Shown here: one piece after another, positions 21,461 through 30,581 of the stretch
Position numbering within the stretch: position 1 is the first letter of the stretch
How the letters are laid out: every line of letters begins with the position of its first letter
Assembly: GCF_036898095.1 (NCBI RefSeq)
Contig: NC_090768.1
Coordinates: 43,721,991 to 43,785,990 of the forward strand
Length of the DNA: 64,000 nt
DNA from: Palaemon carinicauda
Lineage: Eukaryota; Arthropoda; Malacostraca; Decapoda; Palaemonidae
Reading direction: 5' to 3'
The notes under the pieces: model-generated
What the model saw: the letters and a program-made list of their open reading frames with translations, nothing else
What the model was told of the DNA's origin: nothing
Database searches by the model: none
Position numbers and translations under genes: made by a program

Positions 21461-22480
21461 TTCGAAGGAGGCAGCCAGAGCGATTGCCAAAGCAAGGAGA
21501 ACATCCACTCTCAGAATCTATCAGTCTCAAGGGGAAGTCTTCCGTAGCTGGTACAAGACCAATGCAGTTTCCTCAACCAGTACCACTGTAACCCAGATTG
21601 CTGACTTCCTGTTATATCTAAGGAAAGTAAGATCCCTTTCAGCTCCTACGATCAAGGGTTACAGAAGTATGTTGGCAGCGGTTTTCCGCCACAGAGGCTT
21701 GGATCTTTCCACCAACAAAGATCTACCTCCCTAGGTCTTTTGAGACCTCAAAGGAACGTCGGTTGTCCACTCCAGGCTGGAATCTAGACGTGGTCCTAAG
21801 GTTCCTTATGTCATCAAGATTTGAACCTCTCCAATCAGCCTCTTTTTAGGACCTCACATTAAAAACTCTTTTCCTCGTGTGCCTGACAACAGCTAAAAGA
21901 GTAAGTGAGATCCACGCCTTCAGCAGGATCATTGTTTTCACATCTGAAACGGCTACATGTTCCTTGCAGCTCGGTTTTTGCTAAACGAGCTTCCTTCACG
22001 TCCTTGGCCTAAGTCGTTCGAGATCCCAAGCCTGTCCAACTTGGTGGGGAATGATCTGAAGAGAGTACTTTGCCCAGTTAGAGCTCTTAGGTACTATCTA
22101 AAAAGGTCTTAACCTTTACAAGGACAATCAGAAGCCTTATAGTGTGCTATCAAGAAACCTTCTTTTCCAAGTTCTAAGAACTCAGTTTCTTACTATTCAG
22201 GCTTCTGATTAGAGAAACACATTCTCATCTGAAGGAAGAAGACCTTGCTTTGCTGAAGGTAAGGACACATGAAGTGGGAGCTGTGGCTACTTCAGTGGCC
22301 TTCAAACAGAACCATTCTCTGCAGAGTGTTATGGATGCAACCTATTGGAGAAGCAAGTCAGTGTTCGCATCATTCTATCTCAAAGATGTCCAGTCTCTTT
22401 ACGAGTACTGCTACACCCTGGGACCATTCGTAGCAACGAATGCAGTAGTAGGCGAGGGCTCAGCCACTACATTCCCATAA
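21318..22480 (+). pseudogene. Tyrosine recombinase of DIRS B, broken
   Basis: It starts at the conserved overlapping ATG 21318 (MAGRHSQDSSSRSEPSKS) and shows the same fold as E: CLQTFERLSRARGFSKEAAR, TAKRVSEIHA, then the HxxR box as THEVGAVATSVAF. In that box the catalytic Arg is Gly. In-frame stops occur near 21734 and 21848, followed by frame changes. The C-terminal part with FASFYLKDVQ is intact at 22250-22480. Confidence 0.82.
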
Positions 22481-22843
22481 TCCCATAACCTTTTAACCTT
22501 TCTCTTGAATACTTTTTATGGGTTGTACGGTCGGCTAAGAAGCCTTCCACATCCTTGTTGATTTGGCGGGTGGTCAATGCTTTCTTGAGAAGCGCCGAGG
22601 TTAAAGGTTGTGATGAGGTCCTTTAGTATGGGTTGCAGCCCTGTATACTTTAGCACCTTTGAGTTGATTCAGCCTCCCAAGAGGAACGCTGCGCTCAGTA
22701 AGGAAGACGATCTTATTAAAGGCAGAGTAACGGTTCAAGTCGACTTCCTTACCAGGTACTTATTATTTCATTGTTATTGTGGATAACTGATTATATGAAA
22801 TACGGGATACTTAGCTATCCTTTAGTCTTGTACACTGGTTTTT

Positions 22844-23196
22844 CACCCACCCCCCTGGGTGTGAATCAGCTACATGATTATCGGGTAAGTTTAATATTGA
22901 AAAATGTTATTTTTATTAGTAAAATAAATTTTTGAATATACTTACCCGATAATCATGATTTAATCGACCCTCCCTTCCTCCCCATAGAGAACCAGTGGAC
23001 CGAGGAATAATTGAGGAGGTGTCAACAAGAAGTACTTGAGTACCTGGCCACAGGTGGCGCTGGTAAATACACCCCCTTCTAGTATTGTGATAGCTGGCGT
23101 ATCCCTCCATAGAATTCTGTCGGGCAACGGAGTTGACAGCTACATGATTATCGGGTAAGTATATTCAAAAATTTATTTTACTAATAAAAATAACAT
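22844..23196 (+). repeat. 3' hairpin, internal complementary region and right terminal repeat of DIRS B
   Basis: A small hairpin (CACCCA...TGGGTGTG, 22844-22863) precedes the internal complementary region at 22868-22955. That region is the complement of the right end joined to the left end. Bases 23002-23196 are the inverted copy of the left repeat. The terminal box at 23153-23180 recurs, complemented, at 22920-22947. Confidence 0.85.
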
Positions 23197-23447
23197 TTTT
23201 CTTGTTTACTTCAGTTTCTAGTTCCATGGTTATGATAAAATTTTACACAATTTAAACTTAAATCGTCCAATATTTATTTCATTGTCATCAATTACTTACA
23301 ATTAAATGAAAGTTATTTACACTTAAATGTTCTGCTCTTTTAAATGGTTACTGAAAACATATGTTATAAATTCAGTGCAAGCTAACCAAGCTTTGCTTCC
23401 AGATACTTATGGACATTTGGTAATTAAAGAATTCTTGTATTTTTCAG

Positions 23448-23532
23448 GATTAGGAACATAGAGGAACATGCATCGGCAGATGTAGAAAAGATGATTTTAG
23501 GAAATAAATGTGATATGAACGACAAGAGACAG
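23448..23532 (+). CDS. Rab8: Rab8-type small GTPase, exon 3
   Basis: The acceptor is atttttcag|GA and the donor ACAG|GTAAGA. The 85-base exon continues phase 2 and ends in phase 0. It encodes [16 protein letters not shown] and the guanine-specificity box NKCD in [11 protein letters not shown]. It lies only 252 bases after DIRS B and 228 bases before DIRS C. Confidence 0.95.
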
Positions 23533-23760
23533 GTAAGATTACCCATCATATAAGTATAATATTCACTCTTCCTTGTACCCTGTACTCAGCTATTTTTTTA
23601 AAGAGTGCTTTATTTACACTATCTATGACTTGCATTAATATAATTAATTAAGTTTAGTTCCTTAGTTTTACTCTTCATTGCTTTTATCAGACTACAATAG
23701 TTTGTTGTAAATTTCATGTGGCCTTTTTTTATTTTATCTTGATAATAATATTAATATAAT

Positions 23761-23920
23761 TTTTAAATATAAAACTTACCCGCTGGTTATATAAAAGAGC
23801 TGAAGTCCCTGACGCCAGGGCAGAAAATTCAAATCTCGCGCTATCGAAGATACGCCAGGTGTACCAACCGCACCCTAGCGGTAGAACAGGTGGAACTACA
23901 CACCAACTCCAGTTCTTCTC
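23761..23920 (+). repeat. Left inverted terminal repeat of DIRS C
   Basis: It runs from ttttaaatataaaacttacc to the caccaactccagttcttc segment. The inverse is at 30401-30581 with essentially no differences in the paired part, including gacgccagggcagaaaattc. Confidence 0.9.
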
Positions 23921-24132
23921 TCTGCCGTCATAGCTGACTGACATACAGAAGTTCGCTCTCGTGTTTTTACTCTCTTGGGAAGTTGTTTGGTGATGTACAA
24001 CGTTCTTTTTTGAGTTTAAGCTATCGTTGATTAATTTTCCTTGGTTCTTATCTTGAAATCTTTTTGTTTGAGATTTTCTTTATTGTTTTTTCCCTTACTT
24101 TTTGCTTGTCGGTCTCTCACGTTAACTTTAAA

Positions 24133-26943
24133 ATGGCCGACTCCTCCCCTGCTCAGCGTAGGTGTGTTAGTGAGGGTTGTCGTACACGACTTCCTAATGG
24201 ATCTATTGATCCTCATTCTATTTGTGTAAAATGTAGGGGTAAATTTTGTTCATTAGATGATAGGTGTAATGAGTGTCTTTCCTTAACTAATGATGATTTT
24301 GGTACTTACGATCGTTATGTTAGGAGATTAGAGAGAGATAGACTTAGGCGTAGTTCTTCCCGATCTGTGGATAGAACCTTACCTAATTTTCCTGTTCCTA
24401 ATCCTGTTCCTTCCCCTGTGGTGGTAGATCAGGAACCTACTATGAAGGACATGTTTACTGCTATTTTGTCTCTTGGTGAGAAAGTTGAGTCCTTAGCAGC
24501 CGATAGAAATACTATCTTTTCAGAGTTAAAGGTATTGAAAAACCGTGATCCTATCGGAACTGTGGAAAGTGTTTCAGTGTCTGATGTGGTACCGAAGAAT
24601 CGTGACTCTCTCGGTGTTGTGACAAGTGTTGATAATGTGGTTAGTGTTGCGGAAGGTGCGTCGACTCGAGTGTCTGATGTGGTACCGAAGAATCGTGACT
24701 CTCTCGGTGTTGTGACAAGTGTTGATAATGTGTTTAGTGTTGCGGAGGGTGCGTCGGCACGATCTTGTCGTTCACCTAGCCTTAGACCTCTTTCGAGCTC
24801 TCGAACCCATGGGAGAAGTAATGTCGAACGGCTTAAGGGAACGAGAAGCATCATCAATCGTGCAGACGTCCCCTCGAACGTTCCTGTTGCCGTAGCTCAG
24901 GTCGTTCACCCTCATCGTAGGAAAGGTGAGGTTCATACGTTATCCCCGTCTTCCGATGAAGGGTCGGGGAGTGAGATCTGGCGGCGAGCGTCGAGACCGC
25001 TTAAACGCTCCCATGTTGATTTGGACGCGGCGCGTCAAAACACACAGCGTCGGGAATCGCCTGTGCGGCCAGGATGTAGTTCGTGGGGTTCACCGGAACG
25101 TTTCCGTTCTCCCAGCACTTGCACTCCGGCCAAACGTTCAGATCACCGTGTTCGTGCGGATATGATTCCTTCCGATTCGGACCTTGTAACTATTCATGCA
25201 CCTCCTCTTCCATCGGATTGGCTTTCTTCCCCTGAAATGCGTGGTGACATTAGTGCGAATCTTCCTTCTAGGAGTTCTGTTGATCCGAAATGGACTGCGC
25301 TTTTGTCTATGAAGGAACAACTCTCTTCGTTGATGGATTCTTATCAACCAAGTGTTGGCGTTGTGTCTGGGCGTTCGATGTCAGACCAGTTATCGCACAA
25401 ACGTTCGATGGTATATGGCCTTGACGAGTTATCACTTAGACGGTCTCCCATTCACAGTGTTCAACGCCAGGTTGATTTTGATGAGTCGCGTCAGAGAGTT
25501 TTGGTTGACCAGTTTGCGTTTTCTGGTCGCGGGGAAGAGCGTCGGCGTCGACAAGTGGACGAGACGCGGCAACAATTTGAAGTAGTGGATCGCCCGCGGC
25601 AACAACTTTTGGACGCGGCGCGTCAAAACATTGGTTTTCAGCGGCGACATCCTGACTCCTTTGATCGCTCGCAGCAACAGTCCTCGGACTTTACGCGACC
25701 TCGCGGCGATCTTCAACAGTTACCTTCTGATTTCAAGCGTTCTTCTGTTCAACAACAGTTGAATTCTAAGCGACCTAAGCAGTTGTTGGTTGAGGATGAT
25801 CGTCTACATGTCCGTGTTTCGCATCAATCTACTTCTACTTCTCCCCACCAAATTGACTCAGATGTTGGCCTTGACAGGCAGTCCCATCCAGACGTTGTTC
25901 CTTCGGTTCAGGCTGCAGCTGTTGCTGCACTGCCAGAAGACGAACCAGAGGAAAAGTCGGATGAGGATAATCCTATTGAGGAAGTCTCTGAGAATGAGGA
26001 GGAGAAGCATTATCAGCATGCTGTGGACCTTCGCAAGTTTATGCTTATTTTGACTGGATTTTTCCCGGATTCTTTTACCCCTGTGGCCCCTCGTTCTCCG
26101 CCTTCTGAATTCATCTTAGGTAAAGCTACTAAGGTTCCAGTTTACACCAAGATGGTTCTTTCTCGATCTTCTAAGCGGGCCTTGAAGTTAATGGGTTCTT
26201 GGTTGGACTCCAAGAAAGCTTTTGGCAAGACGGCCTTTGCCTTTCCTCCCGCTAGGTTAGCCTCTAAATCTAGTGTGTGGTATGAGACTGGTGAAGTGTT
26301 GGGCTTGAGTTTTCCTTCGTCTGCCCAAGGGGATTTTTCAAGTTTGGTAGATGCTTCTCGTCGTCTTGCCTTAAGGAAGACGAAGATTTGGTGGTCCATT
26401 CCAGAGTTCGACCATTTGCTTAAAGGTCTTTTCAGGGCCTTCGAAGTTTTTAATTTTTTGGACTGGGCTTTGGGGGCTTTGAGTAAGAGGGTCTCTGATA
26501 TGACGGAAACGGACACTAGTGGTTTGGTTCATTTGATGTCCTGCTTGGACAAAGGTGTGAGAGATGGCTCCAACGAACTTGCTGCCTTGTTTACAGCTGG
26601 AATTCTCAAGAAAAGGGCCACGATGTGCTCCTTCCTCTCCGCAGGAGTGTCTCCCTATCAGAAGACAGGCCTTCTTTTCGCACCTTTGTCTAATTCTTTA
26701 TTTCCTCAGGATTTAGTGGGCGAGGTGGCTACTGCTCTCACTCAGAAGGCCACACATGACTTAGTTACTCATTCGACTAGGAAAGTTTTGCCTCCGTCTT
26801 TCTCCTCTCGAAAACCTAAGGAATCTTCTTCTGGGTTTCGTCCTCAGTCCTTTCGTGGGAAGCCCTCTGGGAGAGGCTCTTTTAAACCAGAAGGAAGGAA
26901 ACCTAGAGGCAGAGGGGGCAAGTCCGGCCGAGGTAAAGTCTGA
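24133..26943 (+). CDS. Gag-like ORF1 of DIRS C
   Basis: A 936-residue protein from ATG 24133 (AAA ATGG context). The N-terminus has seven Cys and one His with fixed spacing: C11, C16, H28, C31, C34, C39, C45 and C48. This is a probable zinc-binding module, also in E. Then come an Arg-rich stretch (RRLERDRLRRSSSRS), a long Ser/Gln/Arg-rich low-complexity centre with a 31-residue duplication, an acidic patch (EPEEKSDEDNPIEE), and a conserved C-terminal domain (PPSEFILGKA, SVWYETGE, AQGDFSSLVD). It ends in an RG-rich basic tail (GRGSFKPEGRKPRGRGGKSG), consistent with nucleic-acid binding. It is presumed to package element RNA. It ends at TGA 26941-26943 in the context GTC TGA C. An in-frame ATG upstream does not matter because the conserved domain starts at MADSS. 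Confidence 0.85.
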   Translation: MADSSPAQRRCVSEGCRTRLPNGSIDPHSICVKCRGKFCSLDDRCNECLSLTNDDFGTYDRYVRRLERDRLRRSSSRSVDRTLPNFPVPNPVPSPVVVDQEPTMKDMFTAILSLGEKVESLAADRNTIFSELKVLKNRDPIGTVESVSVSDVVPKNRDSLGVVTSVDNVVSVAEGASTRVSDVVPKNRDSLGVVTSVDNVFSVAEGASARSCRSPSLRPLSSSRTHGRSNVERLKGTRSIINRADVPSNVPVAVAQVVHPHRRKGEVHTLSPSSDEGSGSEIWRRASRPLKRSHVDLDAARQNTQRRESPVRPGCSSWGSPERFRSPSTCTPAKRSDHRVRADMIPSDSDLVTIHAPPLPSDWLSSPEMRGDISANLPSRSSVDPKWTALLSMKEQLSSLMDSYQPSVGVVSGRSMSDQLSHKRSMVYGLDELSLRRSPIHSVQRQVDFDESRQRVLVDQFAFSGRGEERRRRQVDETRQQFEVVDRPRQQLLDAARQNIGFQRRHPDSFDRSQQQSSDFTRPRGDLQQLPSDFKRSSVQQQLNSKRPKQLLVEDDRLHVRVSHQSTSTSPHQIDSDVGLDRQSHPDVVPSVQAAAVAALPEDEPEEKSDEDNPIEEVSENEEEKHYQHAVDLRKFMLILTGFFPDSFTPVAPRSPPSEFILGKATKVPVYTKMVLSRSSKRALKLMGSWLDSKKAFGKTAFAFPPARLASKSSVWYETGEVLGLSFPSSAQGDFSSLVDASRRLALRKTKIWWSIPEFDHLLKGLFRAFEVFNFLDWALGALSKRVSDMTETDTSGLVHLMSCLDKGVRDGSNELAALFTAGILKKRATMCSFLSAGVSPYQKTGLLFAPLSNSLFPQDLVGEVATALTQKATHDLVTHSTRKVLPPSFSSRKPKESSSGFRPQSFRGKPSGRGSFKPEGRKPRGRGGKSGRGKV
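24576..24761 (+). repeat. In-frame 93-base tandem duplication in gag of DIRS C
   Basis: Two adjacent 93-base units (24576-24668 and 24669-24761) are nearly identical and preserve the frame, giving two 31-residue copies of SDVVPKNRDSLGVVTSVDN plus flank. E lacks this duplication. Confidence 0.9.
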
Positions 26944-29011
26944 CTGCCCTCTCCTTCAGACAGCAGTGGGGGCCAGGTTGACTCACTTTTGGGAGGCTTG
27001 GGAGAGGAATGGAGCGGACCCCTGGTCCGTCCAGGTGTTAAAGGAAGGCTACAAGATCCCCTTCCTGACCAATCCTCCTTTAGTCACAGATCCAGTGGAT
27101 CTTTCGCCCAAATACAGAGAGGGTCCCAAGAAACAAGCCATGCTTCTACAGATGTCTCTTTTATTAGAGAAACGAGCAATAGAGGAAGTGCAAGATGTTA
27201 CGTCTCCGGGGTTTTACAACCGCCTTTTTCTAGTACCCAAGAGTTCCGGGGGGTGGAGACCGGTTCTGGACGTAAGTGTGCTCAATGGTTACGTCAAAAA
27301 CTCGACGTTCACCATGGAGACTCAGAAAACAGTTCTGGCAGCTGTGAGGAAGGACGATTGGATGGTCTCTTTAGATCTTCAGGATGCCTATTTCCACCTT
27401 CCGATTCATCCCAGCTGCAGACGTTATCTGAGGTTCATGGACGGAAACAAGGTCTTCCAGTTCAGGGCTCTTTGTTTCGGACTTTGCACGGCTCCTCTAT
27501 TGTTCACCAAGATCATGCTGAACATGGCAAGCATGCTGCATTCGAGGGGAATCAGGGCCTCTCTGTATCTGGACGATTGGCTGATAAGAGCCTCCTCAGC
27601 CGATTGTTGTTTGAAGGACCTCAAGATAACTTTGGATCTCTCCAGAGAACTGGGTCTCCTGGTGAGCTCGAAAAAATCACAACTCATTCCATCCCAGGAG
27701 ATTCTTTATTTGGGGATGGAGATTCACAGTCGGAGTTTTCGGGCTTTTCCGTCGTCGGTGAGAATCCAAGCAGCCCTCCTAAAAGTACAAACGTTCCTGA
27801 AGAGAGATCTTTGCTCCGTCAGAGATTGGATGAGCCTTCTGGGGACTCTCTCGTCGTTAGAGAAGTTCGTGACCCTGGGGAAGTTGTTCTTGCGTCCTCT
27901 TCAGTTTCATCTCAACCGCCATTGGAAGAAAGGGGACAGCCTCGACAGGGATTGCATTCCCATCTCGACTTCCATCAAGTCTCATCTTCAATGGTGGAAC
28001 AACAAGCCCAGACTGAAAGAAGGCTTGTCTTTACTTCAGAGGAACCCAAACCTCGTGTTGTGTTGCGACGCCTCCAACTCGGGGTGGGGAGCCACTCTAG
28101 AGAAGCAGGAACTTTCGGGGACTTGGACGGTAGAGCAAACCTCTCTCCACATCAATCAAAAAGAGCTTTTAGCTATTCATCTGGCTCTCATCGGCTTCGA
28201 AAAGCAGATCAGGGGCAAGGTAGTCCAAGTCAATTCGGACAGCACGACAGCTCTGGCCTATATTGCGAAACAAGGCGGGACCCACTCTTGGCCTCTGTTC
28301 GAGATTGCAAGACTGCTCCTCATCTGGGCGGAGGAAAGGAAGGTGACTCTTTTGACGCGGTTCATCCAGGGAGTCAACAATGTGAGCGCAGACAGACTCA
28401 GCAGGAAAGGTCAGGTTCTCTCCACGGAATGGATTCTGCACCCGGACATCTGCAAGAGTCTGTGGCGGTTATGGGGTCGACCTCTCGTGGATCTCTTTGC
28501 CACCGCGAAGACCAAACGACTAGAGTGTTATTGCTCTCCGGTTCCAGATCCCGAAGCTTTTCACATAGACGCTTTTCTGATGAACTGGTCACACATGGAG
28601 GTTTATGCCTTTCCTCCGTTCAAGATCCTTTACAAAGTGATTCAGAAGTTCGTTTCACACGAGGAGACCAGAATGACACTGATAGCTCCGTTCTGGCCGT
28701 CAAGGAGCTGGTTTCCAGAGGTACTGGAATGGATGGTGGATGTCCCGAGAAGCCTTCCCATGAGACCCGATCTTCTCAGACAACCTCACTTGGCCCGAAA
28801 TCATCAAAACCTCCGAGCTCTACGTCTGACTGCCTTCAGACTATCGAAAAACTCGCTAGAGCTAGAGGATTTTCGAAGAAGGCAGCCAAGGCAATTGCAA
28901 GGGCAAGAAGGTCTTCAACCATCAAGGTGTATCAGTCCAAGTGGGAGTTGTTCAGGGAATGGTGTAGAACTAACGCGATTTCCTCTTCCAGTACATCGCT
29001 TTCCCAAATAG
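26855..29011 (+). CDS. RT/RNase H/methyltransferase-like ORF of DIRS C
   Basis: The open frame is +1 to gag and overlaps its end by 89 bases. There is no ATG before the conserved start SDCPLLQTAVGARL, so translation probably needs a +1 frameshift from gag near the TGA at 26941. RT motifs are SLDLQDAYFHLPIHP (A), FGLCTAPLLF (B) and LYLDDWLIR (C). RNase H shows CCDASNSGWG, INQKELLAIH, VNSDSTTALAY and NVSADRLSR. The downstream block has DLFATAKTKRL, CSPVPDPEAFHIDAF and YAFPPFKI, the methyltransferase-like domain of DIRS elements, with FPPF where classical N6-adenine methyltransferases have (N/D)PP(F/W). The C-terminus overlaps the recombinase in another frame. All catalytic residues are present. 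Confidence 0.93.
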   Translation: MGSPLGEALLNQKEGNLEAEGASPAEVKSDCPLLQTAVGARLTHFWEAWERNGADPWSVQVLKEGYKIPFLTNPPLVTDPVDLSPKYREGPKKQAMLLQMSLLLEKRAIEEVQDVTSPGFYNRLFLVPKSSGGWRPVLDVSVLNGYVKNSTFTMETQKTVLAAVRKDDWMVSLDLQDAYFHLPIHPSCRRYLRFMDGNKVFQFRALCFGLCTAPLLFTKIMLNMASMLHSRGIRASLYLDDWLIRASSADCCLKDLKITLDLSRELGLLVSSKKSQLIPSQEILYLGMEIHSRSFRAFPSSVRIQAALLKVQTFLKRDLCSVRDWMSLLGTLSSLEKFVTLGKLFLRPLQFHLNRHWKKGDSLDRDCIPISTSIKSHLQWWNNKPRLKEGLSLLQRNPNLVLCCDASNSGWGATLEKQELSGTWTVEQTSLHINQKELLAIHLALIGFEKQIRGKVVQVNSDSTTALAYIAKQGGTHSWPLFEIARLLLIWAEERKVTLLTRFIQGVNNVSADRLSRKGQVLSTEWILHPDICKSLWRLWGRPLVDLFATAKTKRLECYCSPVPDPEAFHIDAFLMNWSHMEVYAFPPFKILYKVIQKFVSHEETRMTLIAPFWPSRSWFPEVLEWMVDVPRSLPMRPDLLRQPHLARNHQNLRALRLTAFRLSKNSLELEDFRRRQPRQLQGQEGLQPSRCISPSGSCSGNGVELTRFPLPVHRFPK
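26937..26947 (+). other. Candidate +1 frameshift site at the gag stop of DIRS C
   Basis: The gag stop lies in A GTC TGA C. Skipping one base at the UGA would continue as GAC TGC in the RT frame, exactly where RT similarity starts. E has the same bases at 58095-58105. The layout resembles UGA-dependent +1 sites of antizyme and bacterial prfB (established knowledge). Use here is inference. Confidence 0.4.
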
Positions 29012-29880
29012 CAGATTTTTTCTTGGACCTTAAAACTAAGCATAACTTCTCGTCATCAACTATTAAAGGTTACAGGAGTATGTTGGCGACGGTTTTTCGA
29101 CACAGGAACCTAGACCTTTCTGATAATAAGGATCTACGAGATTTACTTAGGTCTTTTGATACGACCAAGATGATTCAAACGGCTCCCATCGCCTGGAATT
29201 TGGATGTTGTCCTTAAATTTCTCATGAGTGACAGATTTGAGCCTTTACACTCGGCTTCATTTAAGGACTTAACCTTGAAAACCCTTTTTCTAGTTACCCT
29301 CGCCACTGCGAAAAGAGTTAGTGAAGTTCACGCTTTAAGCAAGAACATTGGTTTTCGGAATGGGAAAGCCATTTGTTCTTTGCAACTGGGGTTTCTGGCC
29401 AAGAACGAAAACCCTTCTCGACCATGGCCCAAATCCTTCGAGATTTCTAACCTTTCGGATTTGGCTGGCGATGAATTGGAAAGGGTTCTCTGTCCAGTTA
29501 GAGCTCTACGTTGTTATGTGGACAGAACTAAGAATCTGAGAGGTAACTCAGACGCTCTGTGGTGTGCAGTTCGGAAACCCTCGATGCCCATGTCCAAGAA
29601 TGCCTTGTCTTTTTTCGTTAGATTGTTGATTCGAGAAGCTCATGCTCAGTGTGATGAGTCGGATCAGAGGCTCCTCAAAGTCAAGACACATGAAGTCAGA
29701 GTGGTAGCGACTTCAGTGGCCTTTAAACAGAACCGTTCTCTGCAAAGTCTGATTGATACAACATTTTGGAGAAGTAAGTCTGTTTTTGCATCCCATTATT
29801 TGAAGAATGTTCAGACTCGCTATGAGGACCTTTTTACGTTGGGTCCTTTTATAGCTGCTAATGCGATAGTAGGTGAATGA
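28729..29880 (+). CDS. Tyrosine recombinase of DIRS C
   Basis: A 383-residue protein if started at ATG 28729, a position matched by an ATG in B, D and E. The frame is -1 to the RT and overlaps its last 280 bases. The N-terminal core-binding part is CLQTIEKLARARGFSKKAAK and STIKVYQSKWELFREWC. The catalytic set is complete: Arg in TAKRVSEVHALS, His and Arg in THEVRVVATSVAF, Trp in FWRSKS, and the nucleophile Tyr in ASHYLKNV. It would integrate the circular DNA intermediate without target-site duplication (family knowledge). The same frame is open for another 595 codons upstream to the gag stop, so a longer product cannot be excluded. Confidence 0.92.
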   Translation: MDGGCPEKPSHETRSSQTTSLGPKSSKPPSSTSDCLQTIEKLARARGFSKKAAKAIARARRSSTIKVYQSKWELFREWCRTNAISSSSTSLSQIADFFLDLKTKHNFSSSTIKGYRSMLATVFRHRNLDLSDNKDLRDLLRSFDTTKMIQTAPIAWNLDVVLKFLMSDRFEPLHSASFKDLTLKTLFLVTLATAKRVSEVHALSKNIGFRNGKAICSLQLGFLAKNENPSRPWPKSFEISNLSDLAGDELERVLCPVRALRCYVDRTKNLRGNSDALWCAVRKPSMPMSKNALSFFVRLLIREAHAQCDESDQRLLKVKTHEVRVVATSVAFKQNRSLQSLIDTTFWRSKSVFASHYLKNVQTRYEDLFTLGPFIAANAIVGE

Positions 29881-30244
29881 TCTACCACTACGTTCCCTTT
29901 TTTCCTAATACCCCTTTTCTATCTCTTGGAACTCGTTTTTTATGGTTGTTTGTGGAGATTGGGCGTCAGTCTTCCGCAATCTTTGATTTGGCTAGGTGGT
30001 CATTTTGTTCCTTGAGTGCACCCGGAACAAGGGTATTGGTTGAGGTCCTGTCATGTTATAGGTGTTTGTACCGTTTGACAGCTCCTAGAGATTTTCAGCC
30101 CGAGTGGATTACTGGATCTCTTAAGGATAGCGGACGAAATGAGGCAGAGTATCATTGCTGTCAGCTTCCTTATCAGGTGAGAACTGCTTAAGTGAATTTT
30201 CTGTATGTAGCTGTCTCTGACCCGCCACCAAGGGGTGTCAATCA

Positions 30245-30581
30245 GCTCTTTTATATAACCAGCGGGTAAGTTTTATATTTAAAAATGATATTTTCATAAT
30301 AAAATAAATTTTTGAATATACTTACCCGCTGGTTATATAAATTTAACACCCTCCCTCCTCCCCTCTAGAGACTACCTATGGTATGGCTATGAGGCATGGA
30401 AGAACTGGAGTTGGTGTGTAGTTCCACCTGTTCTACCGCTAGGGTGCGGTTGGTACACCTGGCGTATCTTCGATAGCGCGAGATTTGAATTTTCTGCCCT
30501 GGCGTCAGGGACTTCAGCTCTTTTATATAACCAGCGGGTAAGTATATTCAAAAATTTATTTTATTATGAAAATATCATTTT
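30245..30581 (+). repeat. Internal complementary region and right terminal repeat of DIRS C
   Basis: Bases 30245-30345 complement the joined termini. Bases 30401-30581 are the inverted copy of the left repeat. The 28-base box starting GGGTAAGTATATTC is at 30536-30563, with its complement at 30300-30327. Confidence 0.88.

Larger units (their letters stand above)
16454..23196 (+). mobile_element. DIRS-type retrotransposon B, internally deleted
   Basis: A 6.7-kb element in Rab8 intron 2 of the same family as E (nearly identical termini and YR region). Inverted terminal repeats and the internal complementary region are intact in structure. The RT palm is absent, the gag is rearranged, and stops riddle the rest. 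It shares the deletion style and the long purine-tract leader with D, so B and D look like one non-autonomous subfamily. All coding remnants are on the + strand. Confidence 0.88.
23761..30581 (+). mobile_element. DIRS-type retrotransposon C, apparently intact
   Basis: A 6.8-kb element at the start of Rab8 intron 3 with uninterrupted gag-like, RT/RNase H and recombinase frames, matched inverted terminal repeats and an internal complementary region. Its proteins are clearly related to E but diverged, and most of its terminal repeat is unrelated to E apart from a shared 28-base box. No target-site duplication is seen, as usual for recombinase-driven insertion. It is a candidate autonomous, recently active copy. 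Confidence 0.92.
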
